Shown: positions 14,879-21,081 of the stretch, one piece after another
Layout of the letters: each line of letters opens with the position of its first letter
Position numbering within the stretch: the stretch's first letter is position 1
Origin: a virus
Virus record (IMG/VR): IMGVR_UViG_3300042556_001932
Span: 1-48,586 of that record
Reading direction: 5' to 3' (one strand)
DNA length: 48,586 nt
The notes under the pieces: generated by a model
Databases searched by the model: none
What the model was told of the DNA's origin: nothing
What the model saw: only the letters and a program-made list of their open reading frames with translations
Translations under genes and position numbers: made by a program

Positions 14879-15231
14879 TGGAAGCGACGTTCCCTAAGGC
14901 GATCGCTGCCGAATTGAACGGCACGATGTTGGGCCGCTGCGTGCTCGCCCATGCTGAAGGCTTTGACGACGGCGGCGATCCCCACCACTGGCCCGACCGT
15001 CTGCGGCAGTGCATGGCGCAGGTGTTCGAGTCGCTGGCGGCTGAGATCACAGTGATGCGTCAAGCCGAGCCAGCGCTGTCGGCTGAAGACTTCGCTCGAT
15101 TTCTCCTGGCAGAAGCCAACTTCCTAGAAGATGAGCAAGTTGAGCTCGATCCTGAAGAGGACGAAGATCCGCCAGAAGAGTGGCACACCCATCCGTCTTT
15201 GACGCCAGCCCAACGCAATTCATGGTCATGA
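14878..15231 (+). CDS. Hypothetical protein with acidic C-terminus
   Basis: 117 residues, overlapping the SSB stop as TGATG. A HIP1 octamer lies within it at 14899-14906. The N-terminal two-thirds is helical (FPKAIAAELNGTMLGRCVLA; LRQCMAQVFESLAAEITVM), and a highly acidic run DPEEDEDPPEEW lies about residues 92-103. No family recognised. Acidic tails of this kind occur in DNA mimic or replication accessory proteins, but there is no direct evidence for that. Confidence 0.55.
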   Translation: MEATFPKAIAAELNGTMLGRCVLAHAEGFDDGGDPHHWPDRLRQCMAQVFESLAAEITVMRQAEPALSAEDFARFLLAEANFLEDEQVELDPEEDEDPPEEWHTHPSLTPAQRNSWS

Positions 15232-15410
15232 CCGCAACCCTCTATGGCCTCCAGCGTCGAGGCCAATGGCTTTCAAACCCACCCCAACTGGCACGATTTG
15301 GCATCGAGCCGATCTATGCCGCTCCAAGTGTTGAGCAGGCACTGGAGCAAGCCCAGCTGCTGAGGTTCATTCACGGGCTATCAACAGAGCCCAGGAGGAT
15401 TCCACAGTGA
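15228..15410 (+). CDS. Hypothetical small protein
   Basis: The ATG at 15228 overlaps the preceding stop by ATGA and gives 60 residues; earlier in-frame starts at 15180 and 15222 are less likely. It contains ATLYGLQRRGQWLSNPP and APSVEQALEQAQLLRFIHG, which looks like a short beta hairpin followed by a helix. No family recognised. Confidence 0.5.
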   Translation: MTATLYGLQRRGQWLSNPPQLARFGIEPIYAAPSVEQALEQAQLLRFIHGLSTEPRRIPQ

Positions 15411-15625
15411 TCACCCGCACTCAATTGTTAAACATGCAGCCATGGCGTTTCCAGCCTGGTGCAAAAGTTTATGCCCGCAATTGGTCGGAAGAGCAGCCAT
15501 TAACAGTTATTGAGCAGCTTCACGGTTGTGGAGTCCCCCACTACCGACTCTTGGATGCTATCGGCGACTACTGGCGGATGTCTCAGCTAGAGCTAAGTAC
15601 AAAACCAATCCCTAAAGAACGATGA
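15407..15625 (+). CDS. Hypothetical small protein (GTG start)
   Basis: 72 residues. The GTG at 15407 overlaps the previous stop as GTGA, and an AGGAGG lies a few bases upstream. It reads MITRTQLLNMQPWRFQPGAK and is beta-rich (LTVIEQLHGCGVPHYRLLD). Such small beta-barrel-like phage proteins are common but undefined. It overlaps the dCTP deaminase-like gene. Confidence 0.5.
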   Translation: MITRTQLLNMQPWRFQPGAKVYARNWSEEQPLTVIEQLHGCGVPHYRLLDAIGDYWRMSQLELSTKPIPKER

Positions 15626-16143
15626 AACTTGTAGATTTTCAGATTCGGAATCTGTGCCTTCTTGAGACCGCGCCAATGGTCTCTCCATTTGATGAGTCGC
15701 TGCTCAATTCAGCATCACTTGACGTGCGACTAGGGCCAAACCTGCTGATCGAATCAGCGGAGAGCCCAGAGATGGTGCCCTACCCATTTGATAGGCACAG
15801 CGAGGCAAATCCTTACGAGATGGTGCCTGCCCAGTTTGCACTAGCCCAGACTGCGGAAACATTCAACATCCCAAAGGATCTTGCCGCCGAGTTCAAGTTA
15901 AAAAGCTCAAGGGCTCGGGAAGGCGCTGATAACGCTCTCGCCTGCTGGTGTGATCCAGGTTGGAACGGCTCAGTATTGACGCTTGAGCTGCGAAACAACC
16001 GGCAACTATGGCCGGTGAAAATCTGGCCAGGGATGAAGATTGGCCAGATGATTTTCCACCGACTGGATGCGATTCCATTGCGTGGATACGACGAGACGGG
16101 CCGCTACAACGGCGACACAACGGTGCAGGGTAGCAAGGGATGA
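15622..16143 (+). CDS. dcd: dCTP deaminase/dUTPase-like protein
   Basis: A 173-residue member of the trimeric dUTPase/dCTP deaminase superfamily. SASLDVRLGPNLLIES (about residues 31-46) is the typical first motif, KLKSSRAREG (about 91-100) corresponds to the Dcd arginine loop, and LTLELRN (about 118-124) carries the glutamate that acts in deamination. The C-terminal NGDTTVQGSKG matches the phosphate-binding tail. It makes dUMP or dUTP precursors for thymidylate, or limits dUTP. Start ATG overlaps the previous stop. Confidence 0.88.
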   Translation: MKLVDFQIRNLCLLETAPMVSPFDESLLNSASLDVRLGPNLLIESAESPEMVPYPFDRHSEANPYEMVPAQFALAQTAETFNIPKDLAAEFKLKSSRAREGADNALACWCDPGWNGSVLTLELRNNRQLWPVKIWPGMKIGQMIFHRLDAIPLRGYDETGRYNGDTTVQGSKG

Positions 16144-16430
16144 CCGGGAACTGGAAGCAGTTTAGCCGAATCCCATGGGATGAAACCGTGGCGACTGTTG
16201 TTCGGGTGTTGGGGATTGACGTGCCCACGGAGGGCCGTCCGGTGTCGTATCAGTGTGGCGGTTTTATCGCTAGCCGCACCAGTGACGGCTTATGGGTGGT
16301 GATGGGGAATGGGAAATCAGCGCATTTTGTTGATGGCCCTAAGGAGGTGTTGCGCGTCGCCAAATTAACCAAGGGGACGCCAAGTGGGGACGCGCTCAGG
16401 CAATGGCTCGAGATGTGGGGGGAACCATGA
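16140..16430 (+). CDS. Hypothetical protein
   Basis: 96 residues, with ATGA overlaps at both ends. Central beta-rich part GRPVSYQCGGFIASRTSDGL, then HFVDGPKEVLRVAKL and a C-terminal helix ending LRQWLEMWGEP. No family recognised and no membrane segment. Confidence 0.5.
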   Translation: MTGNWKQFSRIPWDETVATVVRVLGIDVPTEGRPVSYQCGGFIASRTSDGLWVVMGNGKSAHFVDGPKEVLRVAKLTKGTPSGDALRQWLEMWGEP

Positions 16431-16666
16431 ACCGCGTCTTGCTGACGATTCCCCAAGCCGCCGAGACCCTAGGTGTGTCTGAAAGGCACATCAAGCGCCT
16501 GATCGCCGAAGCTGATGCCAACAGGAAGAGCCGTTGGCGGTGGGGCCGTGAGCTGATCAACCTGGCACCCGTCAACGCCCAGCGCCGCATGGTGCGGGTC
16601 AACGTTGGGGCAGTGGTGCCGGGGATGTGCCAGACAAAAGCCCACCTTAAGGATCGGATGACATGA
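16427..16666 (+). CDS. Excisionase-like HTH protein
   Basis: The ATG at 16427 overlaps the previous stop. The 79-residue protein starts MNRVLLTIPQAAETLGVSER and continues HIKRLIAEADA, the MerR/excisionase type of winged helix in which the second helix reads the DNA. The rest is basic. It lies less than 1 kb from the 3' end of the integrase, so an excision (directionality) role is possible, as is autoregulation of the early operon. Confidence 0.65.
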   Translation: MNRVLLTIPQAAETLGVSERHIKRLIAEADANRKSRWRWGRELINLAPVNAQRRMVRVNVGAVVPGMCQTKAHLKDRMT

Positions 16667-17055
16667 CAGATACTACTTGTTACGCGATCGCGTGCGGCGA
16701 ATATAGTGATTACGGTGTTTGCGCTGTATTCACTACAAAGGCTGCTGCTGAGGCTGCGCTGCCGGCATACCTAGATGATTCCGGCAGACACTACTGTCGC
16801 ATTGAAGAGTTTCCGTTAGATCCTACAATTCCCTTGCCGCCGTTGGGAGAATCCGCTTTTTATGTTGCTCGACAACGAGGCGAACCGTTTCGCGTCATTA
16901 TCTGCGCTCCCATTGATGTCAAGGAGGAAGGCCCGCTAAAGGTTTTGCCGTGGGGGCTGGTGGCTCACGTGTTCGCCCGAGACAAAGACCATGCAATCAA
17001 GATCGCTTCAGAGCGCTTTGCGCAATATGATGCGCAGCAGGTGGGGATCTCCTAG
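16663..17055 (+). CDS. Hypothetical phage protein
   Basis: 130 residues, ATGA overlap with the HTH gene. It begins MTDTTCYAIACGEYSDYGVC and continues FTTKAAAEAALPAYLDD, a pattern common in small phage and prophage proteins of unknown role (strand, strand, helix). A C-terminal helix holds KDHAIKIASERFAQYDAQQ. A HIP1 octamer is at 16684-16691. Its stop at 17053-17055 abuts an integrase remnant on the other strand. Confidence 0.55.
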   Translation: MTDTTCYAIACGEYSDYGVCAVFTTKAAAEAALPAYLDDSGRHYCRIEEFPLDPTIPLPPLGESAFYVARQRGEPFRVIICAPIDVKEEGPLKVLPWGLVAHVFARDKDHAIKIASERFAQYDAQQVGIS

Positions 17056-17105
17056 CCCTCCCCCATTAACGCCCTCTCCGCCGCCTCTGCTACAGCGTGC
17101 GGTGG
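17052..17105 (-). pseudogene. Remnant of an integrase 3' end
   Basis: Read on minus this stretch encodes PPHAVAEAAERALMGEG and a stop, 13 of 17 residues like the end of the intact integrase (QPHLVAEAAERALLGSQ, 17399-17449). The two copies share 21 identical bases (17067-17087 and 17414-17434). A stop codon lies directly upstream, so nothing else of the gene survives. It is either a scar of integrase replacement or an attachment-related duplication. Confidence 0.65.
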
Positions 17106-17136
17106 CTACGATAATCGGCCCAATACAGGAGGATTG

Positions 17137-17487
17137 ATGGACTGGCAGCCGATTGAATCCGCGCCAAAAGATGGCACTGATGTATTAGTTCTTCTGGATT
17201 GTGCTTCGGTGCCTGTTGTGCATCTTGCTTGGTGGAGAAGCCGTGAGGAGTGGGAGCTGAGCGGTCAATACTGCGGCGGGTGGGACTCTGCTGCAGAATG
17301 GGAAGGCTGGTGGTCTTACACCCAAAACAGCACGACTCAAGAGAAGCTGGACGGGTATCGACTGCCGACTCATTGGATGCCTATGCCCACCCCACCCGTT
17401 ACTGAGATCCCAGTAACGCCCTCTCCGCCGCCTCCGCCACCAAGTGCGGCTGAATGTGCGCCCGGTAGGTCCGGGCGTGCTGGCTAG
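17137..17487 (+). CDS. DUF551-like protein with extended tail
   Basis: A perfect AGGAGG at 17127-17132 selects the ATG at 17137 (MDWQPIESAPKDGTDVLVL). Residues 1-80, with APKDGTDVLVLL, a Trp-rich middle and THWMPMPTPP, look like the small DUF551 phage family. That family normally ends near THWMPLP; here the frame runs about 35 residues further as a Pro-rich tail antisense to the integrase end, as if the native stop was lost when the integrase segment was joined. It is convergent with the integrase and overlaps it by 89 bases. Confidence 0.65.
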   Translation: MDWQPIESAPKDGTDVLVLLDCASVPVVHLAWWRSREEWELSGQYCGGWDSAAEWEGWWSYTQNSTTQEKLDGYRLPTHWMPMPTPPVTEIPVTPSPPPPPPSAAECAPGRSGRAG

Positions 17488-18394
17488 CGGAGTGCCCCAT
17501 CAATCGCGCCGCTGTGTAAATATCTAGCCGGGAGCCGCCCTCTCGCCAAAGCCTGCCAGCGTACGCATGCCGCAGCGCATAGGACCGCCACGGTAACCCC
17601 AGCCGCCTTAGCTCCTTCGAGAGCCACTTCCCAACAGCGTCAGGCCGCTGGTCAGAGCCAGGCCACTGCCGTTGATCCCGCAACCGAAACCGCTTCACCC
17701 ACTCCCGGTGGAGGGGCACCACCGTACGGAATCCGGTCTTGGTGCCATTCGCCACCTGGCAGTAGTCGCGCTCGATCAACGTAGCCCCCTCGATTTCATG
17801 GGGCCGCAGTCCATAGGTGGCCATCATCCCCCAGTACCAAGCTGCCGGGTCCGGGGCCCCCTCCACCCAGGCGATGATCTCCTCATCGGTGGGCACGGCC
17901 ACCAGCGCCGCCTGGCCATAGGTGGGAATGGGCAGCTCTGGAAACGGCACGGCCACCAGGCGCGAGATGTGCCGCAGCAGATACCAGAGTTCCTTGTAGG
18001 AGCAGGTGGCCCGGTCGTAGCGCTGCAGCGCTGCCGCCATCGATTCGGAGGTTACCAGCGAGGTGGGTGGGATCTGCCGCAGCCGGCCCATGTAGTTGAT
18101 CTGCCAAGTGGCCTCGCTGGTCCGCCCCAGCACCACCCGAGCACGGTGGAGCCTGGCGATGGCCTGCCTCCAGGTGGTGCCCCGACTCTCCTCTTGCCAG
18201 TAGGACCACTCGAAGGTGCCAGCGGCGATCTGTTTCTCCAGGGTGGCCAGCTGCTTGGCGGCGTGCCGGCGGTTGGCCGGTGTGTCGTCGAGGCGGAGGG
18301 CGATGCGGGTCTGCTGGCCTCCGGGGCTGCCGTCTCTGCGCGGCACCTTGGCAAGCAGGTAGAGACGCCCGCGCTGGGCGGTGATGCTGGCCAC
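17399..18394 (-). CDS. int: Tyrosine-type site-specific integrase
   Basis: 331 residues. The N-terminal half (1-90) looks like an arm- and core-binding region; the catalytic half has ATYGLRPHEIEG (Arg of box I, about residue 196), a lysine-containing beta turn NGTKTGFRTV, box II LRHAYAGRLW (His-x-x-Arg-like, about 276), GHS (about 302) and ARTYRAH with the nucleophilic tyrosine (about 312). It mediates integration and excision. The stop lies in a 7-bp inverted repeat (17398-17404/17411-17417). It is encoded opposite to the flanking early genes, with the probable attP upstream of it. Confidence 0.92.
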   Translation of the reverse strand: MASITAQRGRLYLLAKVPRRDGSPGGQQTRIALRLDDTPANRRHAAKQLATLEKQIAAGTFEWSYWQEESRGTTWRQAIARLHRARVVLGRTSEATWQINYMGRLRQIPPTSLVTSESMAAALQRYDRATCSYKELWYLLRHISRLVAVPFPELPIPTYGQAALVAVPTDEEIIAWVEGAPDPAAWYWGMMATYGLRPHEIEGATLIERDYCQVANGTKTGFRTVVPLHREWVKRFRLRDQRQWPGSDQRPDAVGKWLSKELRRLGLPWRSYALRHAYAGRLWREGGSRLDIYTAARLMGHSASQHARTYRAHIQPHLVAEAAERALLGSQ

Positions 18395-18704
18395 GGGGAA
18401 TACGACGAAACCGGGGCAATCGTACGGAGGGGATGCACGGCCCGTGCATAAAGGGCGGCTCTGTTGGCCCTTAGTGGCCCTTGCTGACCCTTGAGCGAAG
18501 ACGGCTCAGTCCTTGGAGGTCCCTCCGCAACTGTCATCTTCCGCTCTACGACAGGCGAGCACGGCCAGATACAGATCTTCGTTTGTTTCCCGGATGTCGT
18601 ATTGCCGGACCAGTGGGGGGAACGGGTTCCGGCAAGCGTGCATTTTTGTGCTATGCTTCAGGCGTCGGGGTCGAGCGAGTGCCTCCCCCGGCTACTGAAA
18701 TCCA
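18395..18704. other. Probable attP/integrase control region
   Basis: No convincing gene in this 310-bp gap. It holds a 17-base inverted repeat ATGCACGGCCCGTGCAT (18433-18449), then three direct 10-bp repeats in exact helical register: TGGCCCTTAG (18465), TGGCCCTTGC (18475), TGACCCTTGA (18485). Phased short direct repeats beside int resemble arm-type integrase sites. A leader-like element before the 18705 ATG has a GCTATGCT box and complementary GGGG and CCCCC runs (about 18668-18690). The core crossover site is not identified. Confidence 0.4.
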
Positions 18705-18887
18705 ATGACCACCGCCATCTGGGCCATCCTGGCCTTCATCCTGCTGCCAATCCTGTTCCTGGCCTGGCTCACCGAGAGCCACCCCGAGCGTGCCCGTCGC
18801 CTACGTCGCGCCGGGTGGAGTCAGCAGCGCATTGCTGACCATCTAGGTGTTACGCGCTATCGGGTTCGGGTGATGTTGGCATTCTGA
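18705..18887 (+). CDS. Small membrane-anchored HTH protein
   Basis: 60 residues. The N-terminus is one hydrophobic helix (AIWAILAFILLPILFLAWL, residues 4-22), followed by a basic stretch (HPERARRLRRAGW) and a helix-turn-helix GWSQQRIADHLGVTRYRVRV (about 37-56). The layout predicts an inner-membrane peptide with a cytoplasmic DNA-binding head. I do not know a named family. It stands alone between the att region and a terminator, so it could be expressed from the prophage. Confidence 0.6.
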   Translation: MTTAIWAILAFILLPILFLAWLTESHPERARRLRRAGWSQQRIADHLGVTRYRVRVMLAF

Positions 18888-18914
18888 AACCGTATCGGAG
18901 GCCCGGTTTTATTT
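18887..18914 (+). terminator. Terminator after the membrane HTH gene
   Basis: AAACCG (18887-18892) pairs with CGGTTT (18904-18909), followed by T-rich TATTT. The first 20 or so bases (CTGAAACCGTATCGGAGGCC) recur at 20941 with two changes, without the T run. Confidence 0.5.
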
Positions 18915-18978
18915 GGTTCCGTGCGTTTGCGATCCTGACCGCAACAGTTTGTGAACCGTCCCGCTGTGGAGCATTCGG

Positions 18979-19036
18979 CCGCAACGCCAGACGCTACTAT
19001 TGGGTCATCGGAGGGGAGGCCCTCCACCACCAACGA
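18979..19036 (+). promoter_or_regulatory. Repeated promoter-leader element, copy A
   Basis: This 58-bp element matches 20547-20604 at 53 positions, the last 31 exactly. It contains CGCTACTAT (TACTAT as a -10-like box at 18995-19000) and, in the presumed transcript, GGAGGGGAGGCCCTCC (19010-19025), a 6-bp perfect stem with GAGG loop. The stem hides a strong GGAGG. The ATG follows at 19042. Confidence 0.6.
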
Positions 19037-19041
19037 CAGAC

Positions 19042-19272
19042 ATGACTCGCAACCCCCAGCAACGCATCACCGCCGACCCCATGGCCGCCTGCTTCGGCCG
19101 CCCCGCTACCTACACCTGGAACGCTCCCACCTTGGAGCAGATCGTCGCCGAATGTCCAGGACTGGCTCAGGAGGTTGACGGTGAACGACTCTATCTAATC
19201 CCCCACAACGGCCGGCAGCTCCCCATCACTTTCGGTGCCCTGGAACGGCTCTACGCCTACGCCGCCGCCTGA
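19042..19272 (+). CDS. Hypothetical small protein behind leader A
   Basis: 76 residues starting MTRNPQQRITADPMAACFGR at the first ATG after the repeated leader. Contains APTLEQIVAECPGLAQEV and DGERLYLIPHNGRQLPITF, suggesting a helix followed by a beta hairpin. No family recognised. The hairpin leader suggests that translation is controlled. Confidence 0.55.
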   Translation: MTRNPQQRITADPMAACFGRPATYTWNAPTLEQIVAECPGLAQEVDGERLYLIPHNGRQLPITFGALERLYAYAAA

Positions 19273-19327
19273 CCCCCACGGCCCGCCGGGAGCCTATCCC
19301 GGCAATCAATCCCATCGCTTTTGCTCA

Positions 19328-19555
19328 ATGACCAAGCCCACATACGATCAAATCGCTACAGTGCCAACTGTTGACGAAATGCTGGAGTCCACCGCTGTCG
19401 GCAATGGCTTTCATGACTGGGGAGTTGAAGGTGGCGTGATCCGCGTCACTGCAGCTGAACTCCGCCCGGTTTTAAAAGCTGCCTACGACTCAGGCAACCC
19501 TAATTGGGTGGCCCTAATTGATTGCGATGAGGAGAATGGATTTCATGTTGCCTAA
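19328..19555 (+). CDS. Hypothetical small protein
   Basis: 75 residues from the ATG at 19328 (MTKPTYDQIATVPTVDEMLE). It contains ELRPVLKAAYDSGNPNW and an acidic end DCDEENGFHVA. No family recognised. It lies 55 bases after the preceding gene in the same direction and 37 bases before the next. Confidence 0.5.
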   Translation: MTKPTYDQIATVPTVDEMLESTAVGNGFHDWGVEGGVIRVTAAELRPVLKAAYDSGNPNWVALIDCDEENGFHVA

Positions 19556-19592
19556 CTCCCATCCCCGGCAAACCATCTCACCCCATCAGCCC

Positions 19593-19955
19593 ATGACAAA
19601 GCCCATCCCTGTCTCGGAAAGACTTCCAGAAGAAAAAGATTGCAATGAGACACACCGAATCTGGGTCTGGTACTCCAAATCAGAAGCCTGGGTTCTGTAT
19701 CTCTACTTTGGGTTCGGCCCCCTGCCTCCCGAGTGCCCTTACTGGCTTCCGTACTACGACCTACCAGCGCCATTTGAAAACGTACCAGCTTCCATTGACG
19801 AATCAGATCCCATCATCGCCGCCGGCCGAGTCTTGCAAGAAATATCTGACACCATCGTTGGAGCCTTCCAGGCAGCGCAGATCGACCCACAGCAAGCCGC
19901 CAAGATTCAAGAGATCGCGGCAGCCCTCAAAGCGATCAGGGATCGTCCTCGTTGA
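19593..19955 (+). CDS. DUF551-like protein
   Basis: 120 residues from the ATG at 19593. The first 60 residues (MTKPIPVSERLPEE, WVWYSKSEAWVLYLYF, YWLPYYDLPAP) follow the DUF551 pattern of small Trp-rich phage proteins, also seen at 17137 and in the C-terminal part of 27464-28168. The C-terminal half is a long helix with GAFQAAQIDPQQAAKIQEIA, possibly a dimerising segment. Function unknown. Confidence 0.6.
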   Translation: MTKPIPVSERLPEEKDCNETHRIWVWYSKSEAWVLYLYFGFGPLPPECPYWLPYYDLPAPFENVPASIDESDPIIAAGRVLQEISDTIVGAFQAAQIDPQQAAKIQEIAAALKAIRDRPR

Positions 19956-20074
19956 GCCGCGACCCCACCAACGCCGAACGCTCGCGCCGCTGGCGTGCCA
20001 GACGTGCCAAAAAGATACCCTCCATTCCACCGCAGTTCACACTATGCTCCACATTGAAACTGGCCACCCAATAA
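19952..20074 (+). pseudogene. Truncated copy of the 20295 gene
   Basis: From TTG at 19952 (overlapping the upstream stop as TTGA) the frame encodes MSRDPTNAERSRRWRARRA and then unrelated sequence to a stop at 20074. The first part is the same as the start of the intact gene at 20295 (MSDPTNAERSRRWRARRA). The shared 45 bases (19964-20008 and 20304-20348) are identical. Sequence after the repeat lacks the zinc ribbon. It looks like the broken left copy left when the cassette carrying the 20044 gene entered. Confidence 0.65.
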
Positions 20075-20298
20075 CAAAAGACGTTCAAATTCTGCCTGAT
20101 AAAGTTGTGCGTTTTGTCACCAGCGATGATCGAAAAACAATGTTTGAGGTTCACATCGGAGACAATGGCACTTCAATCGAAGTAAGAGGCGTTGATTTCA
20201 CCATAGTTTCCGACGTGCTTTATAGCTCTAGCCTTGCCGCTTGCCCAAATGCTTCCAATAGCCTCACGATTTGCGTTCTTCCCAAGGGGGACTGGTGA
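20044..20298 (+). CDS. Hypothetical protein in a repeat-flanked cassette
   Basis: 84 residues, MLHIETGHPITKDVQILPDK, mostly beta strands (VVRFVTSDDRKTMFEVHIGD; SIEVRGVDFTIVSDVLYSS). It is AT-richer than its neighbours (for example 20070-20240), suggesting transfer. It lies between two identical 45-bp direct repeats and its stop overlaps the GTG start of the next gene. No clear ribosome site is visible. No family recognised. Confidence 0.5.
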   Translation: MLHIETGHPITKDVQILPDKVVRFVTSDDRKTMFEVHIGDNGTSIEVRGVDFTIVSDVLYSSSLAACPNASNSLTICVLPKGDW

Positions 20299-20522
20299 GC
20301 GATCCCACCAACGCCGAACGCTCGCGCCGCTGGCGTGCCAGACGTGCCGGCAAGGCGCCACCAGCGGAGCGGTTGATCTGCTCAGCCTGTGGAGCAGGTC
20401 GTAGCGGTCGCTATGGGGAGATCTGCCGGCGTTGCTGGGAGAGGGTCACACCAGAGGGGAGGGCAGACAAGGCGGCCAGGGTTGCACGGGTCAGGGCCAA
20501 AGCAAATGGTGACGGATTGTGA
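20295..20522 (+). CDS. Small basic zinc-ribbon protein
   Basis: 75 residues from GTG at 20295 (GTGA overlap). The N-terminus is a very basic helix (NAERSRRWRARRAGK) and the middle has a treble-clef-like pair LICSAC and ICRRC (about residues 31-51). The C-terminal helix is Ala/Arg/Lys-rich. It should bind nucleic acid. A broken copy of its 5' end lies at 19952. Confidence 0.6.
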   Translation: MSDPTNAERSRRWRARRAGKAPPAERLICSACGAGRSGRYGEICRRCWERVTPEGRADKAARVARVRAKANGDGL

Positions 20523-20546
20523 ACAGGCCTGATGGAGGCATAGCAA

Positions 20547-20604
20547 CCGCAACGCTAAGCGCTACTATTAGGGCATCGGAGGGGAGGCCCTCCACCACCA
20601 ACGA
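20547..20604 (+). promoter_or_regulatory. Repeated promoter-leader element, copy B
   Basis: Second copy of the 58-bp element: CGCTACTAT at 20559-20567, stem-loop GGAGGGGAGGCCCTCC at 20578-20593, then CACCACCAACGA shared with copy A. The gene starts at 20612, 7 bases after the repeat ends. Confidence 0.6.
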
Positions 20605-20611
20605 ACCAGCC

Positions 20612-20818
20612 ATGACCACCACCATCAACGGCCGCAGCTTTCAACTCACCGAAAACACCCAAGAGTTGGCCAACCTGCGCAACCACCTGATTAACCAAGG
20701 ATTTGACGGCAGCATCTGGGAAGGTTTCAGCGCTCGCACCGGCCGCCAACGCAAAGATCTTCACTCCATGATTTACCGCAAGCCGTCCGGCGAATTCGTG
20801 ATTGCCCTCTCCTTCTAA
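20612..20818 (+). CDS. Hypothetical small protein behind leader B
   Basis: 68 residues, MTTTINGRSFQLTENTQELA, then a helix (NLRNHLINQGFDG) and GRQRKDLHSMIYRKPSGEFV. The protein shows no similarity to the one behind leader A, so only the control element was duplicated. A strong terminator follows at 20839. No family recognised. Confidence 0.55.
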   Translation: MTTTINGRSFQLTENTQELANLRNHLINQGFDGSIWEGFSARTGRQRKDLHSMIYRKPSGEFVIALSF

Positions 20819-20838
20819 CCCCCACCCTTTCCCCCCCC

Positions 20839-20863
20839 GCCCCTGGCCACCCGGGGGCTTTTT
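20839..20863 (+). terminator. Rho-independent terminator
   Basis: GCCCC (20839-20843) pairs with GGGGC (20854-20858), followed by five T (20859-20863). It ends the leader-B unit. The 20864-20971 interval after it has no gene that I can support. Confidence 0.7.
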
Positions 20864-20971
20864 CATGCCCTACGCTTGCCAGGTCCGGTCGGCCCATCAT
20901 CCGCAAGAGGGGCGCGGGGGTTGCTTTCGTTGGGGGCAGCCTGAAACCGTACCGTAGGCCGGGCCTTCAAA

Positions 20972-21002
20972 TAAAAAGCCCCTAGGTGTCGCGCCCAGGG
21001 GC
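20972..21002 (-). terminator. Minus-strand terminator without an annotated gene
   Basis: On minus, GCCCCT (21002-20997) pairs with AGGGGC (20983-20978) and is followed by TTTTTAT. No minus-strand gene lies within several kb upstream, so it may end a short untranslated RNA started in 21003-21081. Confidence 0.5.
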
Positions 21003-21081
21003 CAGTCGTATTCCGCCTCACCTTTGACACTATAGGGTTACGGTTTAGACCTATACTCCCTGTGTGTTGACATCACATTGA
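21003..21081 (+). promoter_or_regulatory. Promoter/operator region of the cyAbrB-like gene
   Basis: Contains TTGACA (21024-21029) and TATACT (21052-21057); the 22-base gap is too long for a standard pair, so each may belong to a different promoter. GGTTTAGACC (21042-21051) is nearly palindromic and may be an operator. The complement has TATAGT at about 21030-21035, a possible leftward promoter. Confidence 0.4.
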
